From Rhodococcus sp. 1168 (GTDB lineage: Bacteria > Actinomycetota > Actinomycetes > Mycobacteriales > Mycobacteriaceae): 64,000 bases of DNA. Below are positions 29,491-37,350 of this stretch, one piece after another (the stretch's first letter is position 1; each line of letters begins with the position of its first letter). The translations under genes and the position numbers were made by a program. The notes beneath the pieces were generated by a model. The model made no database searches, was not told the origin of the DNA, and worked only from the letters and a program-made list of their open reading frames with translations. The stretch is taken from positions 1 through 64,000 of the forward strand of contig NZ_MKKY01000035.1 of NCBI RefSeq assembly GCF_002091955.1, in the 5' to 3' direction.

Positions 29491-29560
29491 GGCCGAAGGT
29501 TACTCGTGCACATATGAACAGTCTCCACACTTTTCGGGGTGTACGAGGCAACCTTCGGCC
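29491..29560 (-). promoter_or_regulatory. Long inverted repeat in the leader of the ABC-exporter operon
   Basis: GGCCGAAGGTT (29491-29501) and its perfect complement AACCTTCGGCC (29550-29560) are extended inward by CTCGT (29503-29507) and ACGAG (29543-29547), giving a 16-bp stem with a small bulge and a 35-nt loop. It begins 4 bp from the exporter ATG and ends 10 bp before the MMPL gene's stop. It could be an RNA structure controlling translation start, a terminator for the upstream MMPL transcript (no U-tract is seen), or an operator. Confidence 0.6.
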
Positions 29561-29569
29561 GATCTCGAC

Positions 29570-31888
29570 TCAGGCCGTGACTGGTTGCTCGTCCTTGGTC
29601 TTCGGCCTGGCTGCGTTCAACTTGGCGCCTTCGATGTCGACGTCGGGAAGAATCTTGTCGAGCCACTTGGGCAACCACCACGCCTTGTCGCCGAGCAACG
29701 CCATCACCGACGGGATGATGACCATGCGGACGACGAATGCATCGAAGAAGACTGCGGCAGCCAAGGCGAACCCGATCGACTTGATGAACGAGTCAGGTTC
29801 TGCCATGAAGGCCGCGAACACGGAGATCATGATGACGGCAGCGGAAGTGACAACGCGTGCGCCGTACTTGAACCCGTTCACGACGGCGTCCTTCGCAGTT
29901 GCGCCGTGCACGTACTCCTCGCGCATTCGAGACACCAGGAACACCTGGTAGTCCATCGCGAGCCCGAACACCACACCGATGAGGAAGATCGGCATGAAGC
30001 TCACGATCGGTTGCGGGTTACTGATCAGCCCCAGGCCACCTTCTTGGAAGATGAACACCGTGGCGCCGAACGTGGCGAGAACGCTGAGCAAGAAGCCGAT
30101 CGTGGCCGTCAACGGCACCAGAATCGAGCGGAACACCAGCATCAGCAGCACGAACGCCAGTCCGACCACCACTGCCAGGTACGGCACCAACGCGTCCTGC
30201 AAGCGTTCGGAGACGTCGATCTCGAGCGCGGTCTGACCCGTCACGCCGTAGGAGACGCCGGTGCGCTCCTTCACTCCGGATTCCGCGGCCCTCAGGTTTT
30301 CGACGAGGTCCTTGGTTTCCTGACTGTTCGGTCCACTGGACGGTGTCACGATGATCTGAGCGGTATCGCCGGCCGGGTTCACCGCGATGACCTGAGCGTT
30401 GGACACATCGGATTGTTCGTAGATCGCGTCGACGACCTTCTGGAAAGCCGCAGTGCGATCGGCGTCGGCCACGTCGGTGGCGTCGGCGATGGTCAGAAGC
30501 GGTCCGCTCTTGCCCGGTCCGAATCCTTCACCTTCGAGGTCGTAAGCCTTGCGTACGGATGTCGCCGGGTCGGCCGTGGCGATACTCGGCAGTGCGAGCG
30601 AGAGTCCGGTCGTCGGGCCTGCGATGACGCCGAGGAGCACGATGCCGCCGATGAGACCCAGAGCTGGGCGCTTGACCAGGAAGCGTGCCCAACGGAGGCC
30701 GTTGGTGGGCGTCGCGTTCGGATCCTCAGGGTCGGTGGTGTTGACGAACTTGATCTTGCCTGCGAAAGCCTTGCCCTTGTACAGGCCGAGCATTGCGGGC
30801 AGGAAGGTCAGCGCAATCAGCACTGCGGTGAACACGGCGAAGGCCGCGGCCAGACCCATCTGCGAAAGGAACGGAATTCCGACGACGCGTAGCGCGACAA
30901 GGGCAATCAACACAGTTGCGCCGGCGAATACGACGGCAGATCCAGCGGTTCCGACGGAGCGTCCGACGGCTTCCTCCCGATCATCGGTGAGCGTCAGCTC
31001 GTGCCGATATCGGGCGAGAATGAACAGTGAGTAGTCGATGGCGACCGCGAGACCGATCATCACCGCAAGAATCGGGGTGAACGAGGACAGATCGGCGAAG
31101 CCGGACGCGGTGGTGATAGCGAGGCTGCTGATACCGATGCCCACTATGGCGGTGATCAGCGGAAGGCTGGCCGCGGCGGCCGAACCGAACATGATGAGCA
31201 GCACGATGGCGGCGACGGCCAAGCCGACGATTTCGGACGTCCCGCCCGGCGGGGCGGCATCCTGGGCGACACTGCCACCGAGTTCGACGGTGAGGCCCGC
31301 ATCGCGTGCCGGCTGAGCAGCATCGTCGAGTGCAGTACGCAGATCGTCGGTGACGTCGGCGAGTTCGGCGGCAATCGGGACATCGAGCGTGCCGATGTTG
31401 CCCTCCGGACTCAACGGCGACAGCGCTGCAGCATTGGCGGCCGCGACGTCGGGAGCAGTGCCGTCCTTGGCTGCCAGCTCGTTGTACTGCTCGACGATTG
31501 CCTTGTTACCTGCAACCGGGCCGACCAGTGGCTTCTCTCCGCCTGGCTTGACCGCTGACTCGACGTCGTCGATCTTGTTTATCTCGGCGATGGTGGCATC
31601 GATCGCTGCGGTGTACGCAGGCGTGTCGAGGCTTCGACCATCAGGCGCTGCGAAAACGTAGTTCGCCGTAACAGCTGTCAGCGGGTCTTCTGCGTCGCCG
31701 AATCGCTCGGATTGCAGGTCGAGAGCTGACTGCGCGGGAGTGCCTGGAATGTTGAACGAGTTGGCAGTCGGACCCGACAGGGTCGACGCGCCGATGCCCG
31801 CCAGCACCAGAATCGCGAGCCACAGGGCAATGACTATGCCTTTTCGTCGGTAAGCGAACTTGCCGATTCGGTATAGATAGGTGGCCAC
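29570..31888 (-). CDS. MMPL family RND exporter
   Basis: A 772-residue inner-membrane exporter driven by the proton gradient, of the MmpL/YdgH type. Two repeats of one helix, a large external domain, and five helices are evident. TM4-region signature GLAVAIDYSLFILARYRHEL and its second-half counterpart GLAMDYQVFLVSRMREEY contain the Asp-Tyr pairs that relay protons. The start is GTG after GAGGAACC. Length is that of the shorter drug-type MMPLs rather than the mycolate-type MmpL3. It lies 11 bp behind a TetR regulator and is probably repressed by it. Confidence 0.9.
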   Translation of the reverse strand: MATYLYRIGKFAYRRKGIVIALWLAILVLAGIGASTLSGPTANSFNIPGTPAQSALDLQSERFGDAEDPLTAVTANYVFAAPDGRSLDTPAYTAAIDATIAEINKIDDVESAVKPGGEKPLVGPVAGNKAIVEQYNELAAKDGTAPDVAAANAAALSPLSPEGNIGTLDVPIAAELADVTDDLRTALDDAAQPARDAGLTVELGGSVAQDAAPPGGTSEIVGLAVAAIVLLIMFGSAAAASLPLITAIVGIGISSLAITTASGFADLSSFTPILAVMIGLAVAIDYSLFILARYRHELTLTDDREEAVGRSVGTAGSAVVFAGATVLIALVALRVVGIPFLSQMGLAAAFAVFTAVLIALTFLPAMLGLYKGKAFAGKIKFVNTTDPEDPNATPTNGLRWARFLVKRPALGLIGGIVLLGVIAGPTTGLSLALPSIATADPATSVRKAYDLEGEGFGPGKSGPLLTIADATDVADADRTAAFQKVVDAIYEQSDVSNAQVIAVNPAGDTAQIIVTPSSGPNSQETKDLVENLRAAESGVKERTGVSYGVTGQTALEIDVSERLQDALVPYLAVVVGLAFVLLMLVFRSILVPLTATIGFLLSVLATFGATVFIFQEGGLGLISNPQPIVSFMPIFLIGVVFGLAMDYQVFLVSRMREEYVHGATAKDAVVNGFKYGARVVTSAAVIMISVFAAFMAEPDSFIKSIGFALAAAVFFDAFVVRMVIIPSVMALLGDKAWWLPKWLDKILPDVDIEGAKLNAARPKTKDEQPVTA

Positions 31889-31899
31889 TGGTTGGTTCC

Positions 31900-32523
31900 T
31901 CAGTTCGTTTTCATCGGATTCGGGGCCGGAAGGCCTGCTTGCAGTTGATCGAATGCATCCTCGACGAGCTCTTTGGGTGAGTGCAGTCCCGTGGTGTCGT
32001 TGGTCCAGAGGGTCAGTGCTGCAACGACAGCCGCGCCGACGGCCATCTGCAGCAGGTTCGGATAGAGGTCGGTCTCGATGTCAGTACCGGTTCGTTGCGC
32101 TATCGCTTCACCCAGTACGCCGGTAAGCGACTGGTGAATTTCGAGCTTGCGAGCCATCACCGCGGGATTGGACTCGATGAGCTGTGCGGCCGCGAACGTC
32201 TCGCCGAGATCACGCTCGGGATCGGTCACGATCGACACCGCGATGTAGCGCAGCGATTCCCAGATCGGTTCCTCCACCGGCCGCGCACGAAGCATCTCGA
32301 ACCACTCGAGCGCAGACGTCTCGATGTGATGGAGGACAGCTTCTTCCTTGTTGGCGAAGTAGTTGTGAAATGTCCGCGTGGATACGCCGGCCTCGGCAGC
32401 AATGGCGTCGGCTGTGACTGCGTCCAGTCCCCGAGCCGTGCCGAGACGGACGGCCGCGAGACCGAGAGCATCGCGGGTTGCCGCCTTCTTCAGATTACGA
32501 AGACCGGTGTTGGGTGCAGTCAC
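31900..32523 (-). CDS. TetR-family regulator of the MMPL exporter
   Basis: A 207-residue repressor-type protein. The N-terminal helix-turn-helix (about residues 15-60) contains VTADAIAAEAGVSTRTFHNYFANKEE, and the remainder is a helical ligand-binding domain. The GTG at 32523 is used because the conserved domain begins soon after; a TTG 9 bp upstream is possible. Two copies of TTGCA-N6-TGCAA lie 20 to 53 bp upstream, the expected place for autoregulation, and the MMPL gene follows in the same transcript. Confidence 0.88.
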   Translation of the reverse strand: MTAPNTGLRNLKKAATRDALGLAAVRLGTARGLDAVTADAIAAEAGVSTRTFHNYFANKEEAVLHHIETSALEWFEMLRARPVEEPIWESLRYIAVSIVTDPERDLGETFAAAQLIESNPAVMARKLEIHQSLTGVLGEAIAQRTGTDIETDLYPNLLQMAVGAAVVAALTLWTNDTTGLHSPKELVEDAFDQLQAGLPAPNPMKTN

Positions 32524-32542
32524 TCCATCCAAACTACGGACT

Positions 32543-32576
32543 TTGCAGAGTTCTGCAATGTTGCACTCGACTGCAA
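32543..32576. promoter_or_regulatory. Tandem TetR operators TTGCA-N6-TGCAA
   Basis: Two 16-bp dyads share the half-site TTGCA: 32543-32558 (arms TTGCAGA/TCTGCAA, 2-bp centre) and 32561-32576 (arms TTGCA/TGCAA). Their centres are 18 bp apart, so they face nearly the same side of the helix. They lie directly upstream of the TetR start and are best explained as its autoregulatory operators. Not experimentally shown. Confidence 0.7.
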
Positions 32577-32638
32577 GTATGTCGAATACGTCACAGCGAC
32601 TGTTTCCCATGAATTAGGACACATCACCAAGGGCTACC

Positions 32639-33094
32639 TCAGCGTCGTGCCCACGCCGCCGGATCGCTGGTCAGGTCGAAGATGAGCGCCGGCAGGTCGT
32701 CGTCGGCGATGTCCGCCAACGAGACGGCCTCCAGAACGGCGCGCATGTTCGATCGCACAGCAAGCCACACCAACCGAAGCGGTTCAGCAGGACCGGGATA
32801 GTCGACATCCTCCGGGCGCTGGCCACGCACCGACGCCAACGGGCCTTCGACCGCTCGAATGACATCGGCGACGGAAATTTCCGCGGGCGGACGGGCCAAC
32901 CAGTAGCCGCCGTCCGGGCCACGCCTGCTGCGCACCAAATCGGCTCGCCGAAGATCGGCGAGAACGGACTCCAAGAACTTGTGCGGGATGTTCTGCGCCG
33001 TCGCCAGTGCCTCCGCCTTCCCCGGAACTCCGCCGGCCGCCGCGAGCTCGAGGAGCGTCCGCACGGCATAGTCCGCCTTGGCGGTAATGTGCAC
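32639..33094 (-). CDS. Rrf2-family regulator lacking cysteines
   Basis: A 151-residue winged-helix regulator. The start is GTG with GAAGGG upstream. The N-terminus ITAKADYAVRTLLELA and the segment HKFLESVLADLRRADLVRSRRGPDGGYWLARP are typical Rrf2. IscR, NsrR and RirA carry three cysteines for an Fe-S cluster; this protein has no cysteine at all, so it cannot sense in that way. It stands alone; a dyad at 33123-33143 is a possible operator. Confidence 0.87.
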   Translation of the reverse strand: MHITAKADYAVRTLLELAAAGGVPGKAEALATAQNIPHKFLESVLADLRRADLVRSRRGPDGGYWLARPPAEISVADVIRAVEGPLASVRGQRPEDVDYPGPAEPLRLVWLAVRSNMRAVLEAVSLADIADDDLPALIFDLTSDPAAWARR

Positions 33095-33122
33095 CGTCGG
33101 TCCCTTCGTAGGATGTCCCTAA

Positions 33123-33143
33123 TTCCTATCATTGGAATAGGAA
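33123..33143. promoter_or_regulatory. Candidate Rrf2 operator TTCCTAT-N7-ATAGGAA
   Basis: A perfect 7-bp inverted repeat with a 7-nt spacer lies 29 bp upstream of the Rrf2-type gene start. A second nested dyad ATTCC-N7-GGAAT (33122-33126 and 33134-33138) uses the same bases. Its A/T-rich character stands out from the surrounding DNA. Position suggests autoregulation. Confidence 0.5.
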
Positions 33144-33165
33144 ATGAGCCAGTTCCTTGCGGATT

Positions 33166-33218
33166 GAGCGGACACCCTTTTTGGAGCGGACACCCTCTTG
33201 GAGCGGACACCCTTTTTG
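33166..33218. repeat. Three tandem 17-18 bp repeats
   Basis: GAGCGGACACCCTTTTTG occurs at 33166-33183 and 33201-33218, with a one-base-shorter variant GAGCGGACACCCTCTTG at 33184-33200. The array lies in the 186-bp space between the Rrf2 gene promoter and the 3' end of a small hydrolase gene. The length is not a multiple that would suit coding, and no hairpin is evident; arrays like this may bind protein or arise by slippage. Confidence 0.75.
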
Positions 33219-33280
33219 GTAAGCCCGCACCGCTTCTCGCACGTGAATACGGGGGCTTGCTTGGTAAAAACGGTGCGCGC

Positions 33281-33787
33281 TTATACCGTCCAGCAGGCTG
33301 CGATCCTGTCGAGCACGCCGACGAACTGGTGCCCACCCGACCTGTGCTCGTGAACCATCGCCGAGGGCAGGCGGGCCGAGTGCAACTTCAGGTGGGTAAA
33401 CGGCACGATCTCGTCGTCGCGGCAATGGTGCAGCGACAGCGCCACTCGGGGTTCCGGTCCAGTGAACGCATAGTCCTCGACGTCCCAGCCTTTCGACGTC
33501 CAGTCCGGCATTGCCAGCAGCACAGCATTCGACGGTATCGCCCGACGCTTCTCCGCAAGCACACGTAGCAGGATCGATGCGCCGAAAGAATGCGCGACGA
33601 CGCTATCCCCGGACTTCATCGCGTCCATACACCTGCGAACAATCGTGGCCCATCCCTCGAACGACATGTCTTCGTCCGGGATGTGCAGCATCTCCATGGC
33701 GCACCCGAGTCTCAGCGCAAGTCCTTCCGCTATCGGTCGATCGTCGATGAATCCGCCGGCGCCATGAAAAAAGAGCAATCGACGCAT
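33281..33787 (-). CDS. Small alpha/beta hydrolase
   Basis: A 168-residue protein of the short alpha/beta-hydrolase (RBBP9/YdeN-like) type. It starts MRRLLFFHGAGG, has the nucleophile in VVAHSFGAS and a probable catalytic His in GGHQFVG near the end, with Asp in HHCRDDEIVP. The ATG at 33787 follows an excellent AGGAGG site. It diverges from the DUF3558 lipoprotein gene. Substrate unknown. Confidence 0.8.
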   Translation of the reverse strand: MRRLLFFHGAGGFIDDRPIAEGLALRLGCAMEMLHIPDEDMSFEGWATIVRRCMDAMKSGDSVVAHSFGASILLRVLAEKRRAIPSNAVLLAMPDWTSKGWDVEDYAFTGPEPRVALSLHHCRDDEIVPFTHLKLHSARLPSAMVHEHRSGGHQFVGVLDRIAACWTV

Positions 33788-33934
33788 GAAGAGTCCTCCT
33801 TGAATCTGGTTGTTCCAGAGGGCAGACCAGGACGGTCGAATGGATTCATCGGTCTGCCTCAGGCACCGCTCGAAGGGAACCGATTCTGCCTCGGCTGCGT
33901 CTAATCTGTCGACGGAACAATCAAGGGGGGATCG

Positions 33935-34471
33935 ATGCGACGCGGAATGCTGGCGACAGCCGCTGCCCTGACCCTCCTCACCGGCTGCGGCCAACCCGTC
34001 GAAGGCACCCCAGTCGCCGGCGAACCCTCGCTGGCAAACCAGTTCGACCCCTGCACCATCCCCGACGACGCCATCGCACGAACCGGACTCGACCCGCAAT
34101 CCGAGAGGGAAGGGCTGGGCCCGGGCACGTCTACAAGGGAATGGAAAATGTGCGGATGGAACGGTCCGACTGGAAACACTTGGTACTCATATCAAATTCA
34201 GTTTTCACAAAGGTTCACGCTCGAGGATGTTCGAAAAAAAGCTGACAACACTGACTTCAGTGACATCACGGTCGGCAGACGGACCGCTCTGCAGTACCGC
34301 TTGCAAGCCACAGATGCGCTCGGCATATGCAATCTCGCATTCGACACCAACGAGGGGTTGGCACAGATCTTCGCCCTTAGCCACAGTGTGACCGATACAA
34401 AAAATGGTGACCTATGCGAGATAGTTTTTCGCCACACCGAAGATATCGAGCAGTTCCTACCACCGTCCTGA
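33935..34471 (+). CDS. DUF3558 lipoprotein
   Basis: A 178-residue predicted lipoprotein. The signal peptide ends in the lipobox LTGC (Cys18) and is followed by GQPVEGTPVAG and FDPCTIPDDA, the start of the DUF3558 domain found in Rhodococcus, Nocardia and Mycobacterium lipoproteins. A GGGGGG stretch upstream serves as ribosome-binding site. The second half of the gene is clearly less G+C-rich than its surroundings. The next gene follows after 26 bp and encodes a small helical protein; this pairing suggests a cell-envelope function that is not known. Confidence 0.8.
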   Translation: MRRGMLATAAALTLLTGCGQPVEGTPVAGEPSLANQFDPCTIPDDAIARTGLDPQSEREGLGPGTSTREWKMCGWNGPTGNTWYSYQIQFSQRFTLEDVRKKADNTDFSDITVGRRTALQYRLQATDALGICNLAFDTNEGLAQIFALSHSVTDTKNGDLCEIVFRHTEDIEQFLPPS

Positions 34472-34497
34472 GCAGTGAACGTAACCGAGGAGACCCC

Positions 34498-34881
34498 ATG
34501 AGCCCACCACCGATTGGGATTGATCTGCTCAGTCACTGGCAAGATCTAGCACTTGCTGCCAATGTGGGGGACCTGATTCTCGAAGAGGACGCCGCACGAC
34601 TCTGCGACAGCGCGTGCAATGAATACCTGGCGACACTGAACGCCTTGAAAATTGACGCAGGCGGGCTTGGAAATATCAAAGGCATGGGTGACTTCGAATC
34701 CGGCATAGCGCTGGCGCGAAAGTTTTCGCTGAAGGCAGTGGGCGGTGACAACAACCTCGTCGACGTCTTGGACAGCCACATCCTTGTGGTCGAATCCATG
34801 CAAACTGTCTTCCGCAAGTTCATCGTCAGCACTGCCGCAACCGACGGCGAGAACGCGGCGAGTATCGACGGACCAAAGTAA
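34498..34881 (+). CDS. Small helical protein paired with DUF3558 lipoprotein
   Basis: A 127-residue acidic protein of unknown function with no signal peptide, cysteines only in the middle, and long predicted helices, which gives it a vague resemblance to WXG100/ESX-type substrates, though no WxG motif is present. ATG at 34498 is preceded by CGAGGAG. It sits 26 bp behind the DUF3558 lipoprotein gene on the same strand and shares its reduced G+C. It may be its partner, but no specific function can be given. Confidence 0.6.
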   Translation: MSPPPIGIDLLSHWQDLALAANVGDLILEEDAARLCDSACNEYLATLNALKIDAGGLGNIKGMGDFESGIALARKFSLKAVGGDNNLVDVLDSHILVVESMQTVFRKFIVSTAATDGENAASIDGPK

Positions 34882-34921
34882 AGGTCGACGCACTTGATAG
34901 CGCGGGCGAAACAGTGTTCTC

Positions 34922-35272
34922 TCAGTGCCGTTGAACGATATTGAAGACGTTCCCATCTGGTGCCCGGACGAAGAATCGCGTCACTCCCCAGGGTTAGGTG
35001 GTCAACGGGTGCACGATGTCGTACCCATTCTCCTTCGCCTCGGCGAGGGCCTCGTCGATGTCGTCGACCATGATCGAGACGACGGGGTTGGCGGAGGCAG
35101 ACTCGTCGTGCGTAAGGATTTGGATGTGGGCGCCGGTGCTCGGCGAGGTGTACCTGGCGACCCATCCCAAATTGAACTCTTCGACGCTCAGGCCGAGGTA
35201 GTCGGTGTAGAAGCTACGAGCCTCGCCCATATCGGGTACCGCAATATCGGCGATGATATCGGTGACTTTCAT
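34922..35272 (-). pseudogene. VOC (glyoxalase-fold) gene interrupted by an in-frame TAA
   Basis: From the ATG at 35272 (GGAGGAC site upstream) the frame encodes a glyoxalase/bleomycin-resistance-fold protein that stops at TAA 34994-34996 after 92 residues (...DIVHPLTT). The same frame continues without interruption for 24 more codons, reading PWGVTRFFVRAPDGNVFNIV and then a normal stop at 34922-34924. That continuation is the conserved last strand of VOC proteins, where Glu (GAA) is expected at the stop position. A single G-to-T change explains it. Either a pseudogene or a sequencing error. Confidence 0.75.
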
Positions 35273-35358
35273 GTGAATGTCCTCCATGAGGTGATCTTCC
35301 GTCCCCAAACCCTGCCACGAGGCTGGCGTACATGATCGACGTTCCTCGAATCGGTGTT

Positions 35359-36036
35359 CTAAGTGCTGAAGTTGATCAGAAAGTCCACGGATCCGGTTGC
35401 TTCGACTGTCACGAATCCTAGTGATGACGGTTCGATTCCGTAGTCGCTCCACGTCGTCGGGATACTTCCCGACGCGATCAGCGAATCACCGGATTGCAGT
35501 ACCTCCATCCGAACCGAGACCTTCCGAGACTTGTCTTTGAGCGTCAGAGTGCCTTCCGCCGTGACGGTTTCGGTTGTTCCATCTTTTGGGAGTGTCGAGA
35601 GGTCGATGGGTGAATCGATGGTGAACGTTGCCGTCGGGTAGGTGGACGTGTCGAAGATGTTTCCGCGGAACTGGCTGTCGCGTCGCCCACTGTCGGTGCT
35701 GATCGAATTCGTCTGCACTACAACCCCACCCGCGGTGAGAAAATTGTCGGCGATGGTGACGCTGCCGCTTACTTCGGTGGTCGAACCTACAACGGTGACG
35801 TCGGCCCCGTTGAGGACCTCCTTGACGGTGTATCCCGCGGCCGTCGTGTTCGCCGCGTCTCCCACGACCACCGTCCACTGTCCGTCGATGTCGTCGGTCG
35901 ATGCGGCCTGCGCTTCGGAGGTGGACACGGGAGCTGCAGGGGCGTCGTCCTCGGCGAAAACTTCGCCGCAGATCCAGGGCCCGGCGAGAATTACTGGGGC
36001 CACTACCCCGAGTGCATTCCACCGTTTGTTGGTCAT
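35359..36036 (-). CDS. YceI-family lipid-binding protein, secreted or anchored
   Basis: A 225-residue exported protein. A hydrophobic N-terminal segment (about residues 8-28) acts as signal or anchor, followed by an acidic Ala/Ser-rich linker and a YceI lipocalin-like barrel: DGQWTVVVGDAANTTAGY-like start, RDSQFRGNIFDTSTYPTATF and GTLTLKDKSRKVSVRM. YceI barrels bind isoprenoid lipids in a hydrophobic pocket. It lies upstream of the interrupted VOC gene on the same strand with an 86-bp gap. The barrel is complete. Confidence 0.85.
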   Translation of the reverse strand: MTNKRWNALGVVAPVILAGPWICGEVFAEDDAPAAPVSTSEAQAASTDDIDGQWTVVVGDAANTTAAGYTVKEVLNGADVTVVGSTTEVSGSVTIADNFLTAGGVVVQTNSISTDSGRRDSQFRGNIFDTSTYPTATFTIDSPIDLSTLPKDGTTETVTAEGTLTLKDKSRKVSVRMEVLQSGDSLIASGSIPTTWSDYGIEPSSLGFVTVEATGSVDFLINFST

Positions 36037-36198
36037 GGCCCGATGCTATTTGCACCTTCGAGTCGATGGTTCGACTAGCGCCTGGCAAGTTACCGAGAGA
36101 CTTTTCCGTCTCGGCCGGCAGGGCTCGGTCTGGATAGCCGTACCAAAACTCCTCCCGAACTGGAATGCTGGTATTCGACGATCAAGGTGGTGGCGCGT

Positions 36199-36861
36199 AT
36201 GCCGGACGAAGTACGACTGACCAACCTCGCTGCCGGCATGGCGGTGACAGCAGCAGGTGCCGTACGCGGATCCTTGCGCATGCTGACCCGGCTCCCCGGC
36301 CTGTCCGGACCTGCCGAGGCACTGTCCGTACGCGGCGAGCGAGCGGTGGCCGCCGCCGCTGTAGTCGTGGACGCGCTGATTCGTGTCACGATCACCAAGG
36401 TGGTCGCCGCTGCCCTGGACGAGATCGATCTGACGCGGCTCATCCGGGAGAACGTCGATATCGATGCCATCGTCGAGGGCGTCGACCTCGACCGAGCTGT
36501 CGCGAGAGTAGATCTCGACAGTGTGGTCGCACGAGTGGACCTCGACAAGGCCGTGGCGCGGGTCGACATTGCCGCCGTCATCGGTCGAGTCGATCTCGAT
36601 GCCATCATCGACACCGTCGACCTCGATCGCGCCGTCGCGCGAGTGAACCTCGATTCCGCGATCGCCAAAGTGGACCTGATCGCTCTGGCGAACTTCGTGA
36701 TCGAGGGCGTCGACCTGCCGGATATCATTCGCGAGTCCACGGGATCACTGTCGGCCGAGGCTGTGCGAGGAGTCCGCAGTCAGGGAATGCAAGCCGATGA
36801 TGCAGTGACACATTTCGTCGGACGGCTGTTCGGACGCGATCAAGGTCCGGCGACCCCATGA
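36199..36861 (+). CDS. Nonapeptide-repeat protein of an RDD operon
   Basis: A 220-residue protein of unknown function whose centre (residues 86-166) is nine consecutive 9-residue repeats with consensus VDLDxAVAR; variants include VDIDAIVEG, VDLDSVVAR and VNLDSAIAK, and a tenth copy VDLPDIIRE follows at 171. The regular hydrophobic/acidic spacing suggests a solenoid or long amphipathic structure. No signal peptide. ATG at 36199 is preferred over two upstream GTGs because AAGGTGG precedes it. The gene overlaps the RDD membrane protein by 4 bp, so the two products probably form a complex. Confidence 0.75.
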   Translation: MPDEVRLTNLAAGMAVTAAGAVRGSLRMLTRLPGLSGPAEALSVRGERAVAAAAVVVDALIRVTITKVVAAALDEIDLTRLIRENVDIDAIVEGVDLDRAVARVDLDSVVARVDLDKAVARVDIAAVIGRVDLDAIIDTVDLDRAVARVNLDSAIAKVDLIALANFVIEGVDLPDIIRESTGSLSAEAVRGVRSQGMQADDAVTHFVGRLFGRDQGPATP

Positions 36862-37346
36862 GCCATCCGCAACCTTCACTCGAGGACATGCGGGCGGCCG
36901 GGATCGTCACGCGCGGAGTTGCAGCGTTGATAGATCTAGCCGTCGTCGGGGTGCTGATGGGATCGGTGTACGTCGGTTCCCTCTTCATACAGCTGTTGTT
37001 CAGTCCTCAATCCTTCAGCTTCCGGTCTCCTGCGGTATTCCTGTCGATTTCGGCCTTTCTTGCGTTGTCGATCGGCTATCTGACGCTGTGCTGGGCGACG
37101 ACCGGTCGTACGGTCGGCGCACTTCTGATGGGTGTCCGACTGGTCTCTCCTCGTCACAGAGTGCTGCGGTGGCCGTTGGCGGCGTTACGGGCCGTGCTCT
37201 GCGTCGTGTTCGCCTTCGGCCTGTTGTGGGCGGCTGTCGACGGGCGCAGGCGCTCGCTGCAGGACATCGTGCTGCGCACCTCGGTGGTGTACGACTGGCA
37301 GCCGAACGCCGCGTTGGTCGACCCGCACGCGGCTACTGGAGAATAG
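36858..37346 (+). CDS. RDD-family membrane protein
   Basis: A 162-residue protein with three or four membrane helices. The first helix carries the RDD hallmark RGVAALIDLAVVG and the later loop TTGRTVGALLMGVRLV is typical. RDD proteins are small membrane components of varied function, including ion antiport. Start overlaps the nonapeptide-repeat gene (ATGA). The PHP-domain gene starts 4 bp after its stop, making a four-gene run. Confidence 0.85.
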   Translation: MSHPQPSLEDMRAAGIVTRGVAALIDLAVVGVLMGSVYVGSLFIQLLFSPQSFSFRSPAVFLSISAFLALSIGYLTLCWATTGRTVGALLMGVRLVSPRHRVLRWPLAALRAVLCVVFAFGLLWAAVDGRRRSLQDIVLRTSVVYDWQPNAALVDPHAATGE

Positions 37347-37350
37347 GGAC

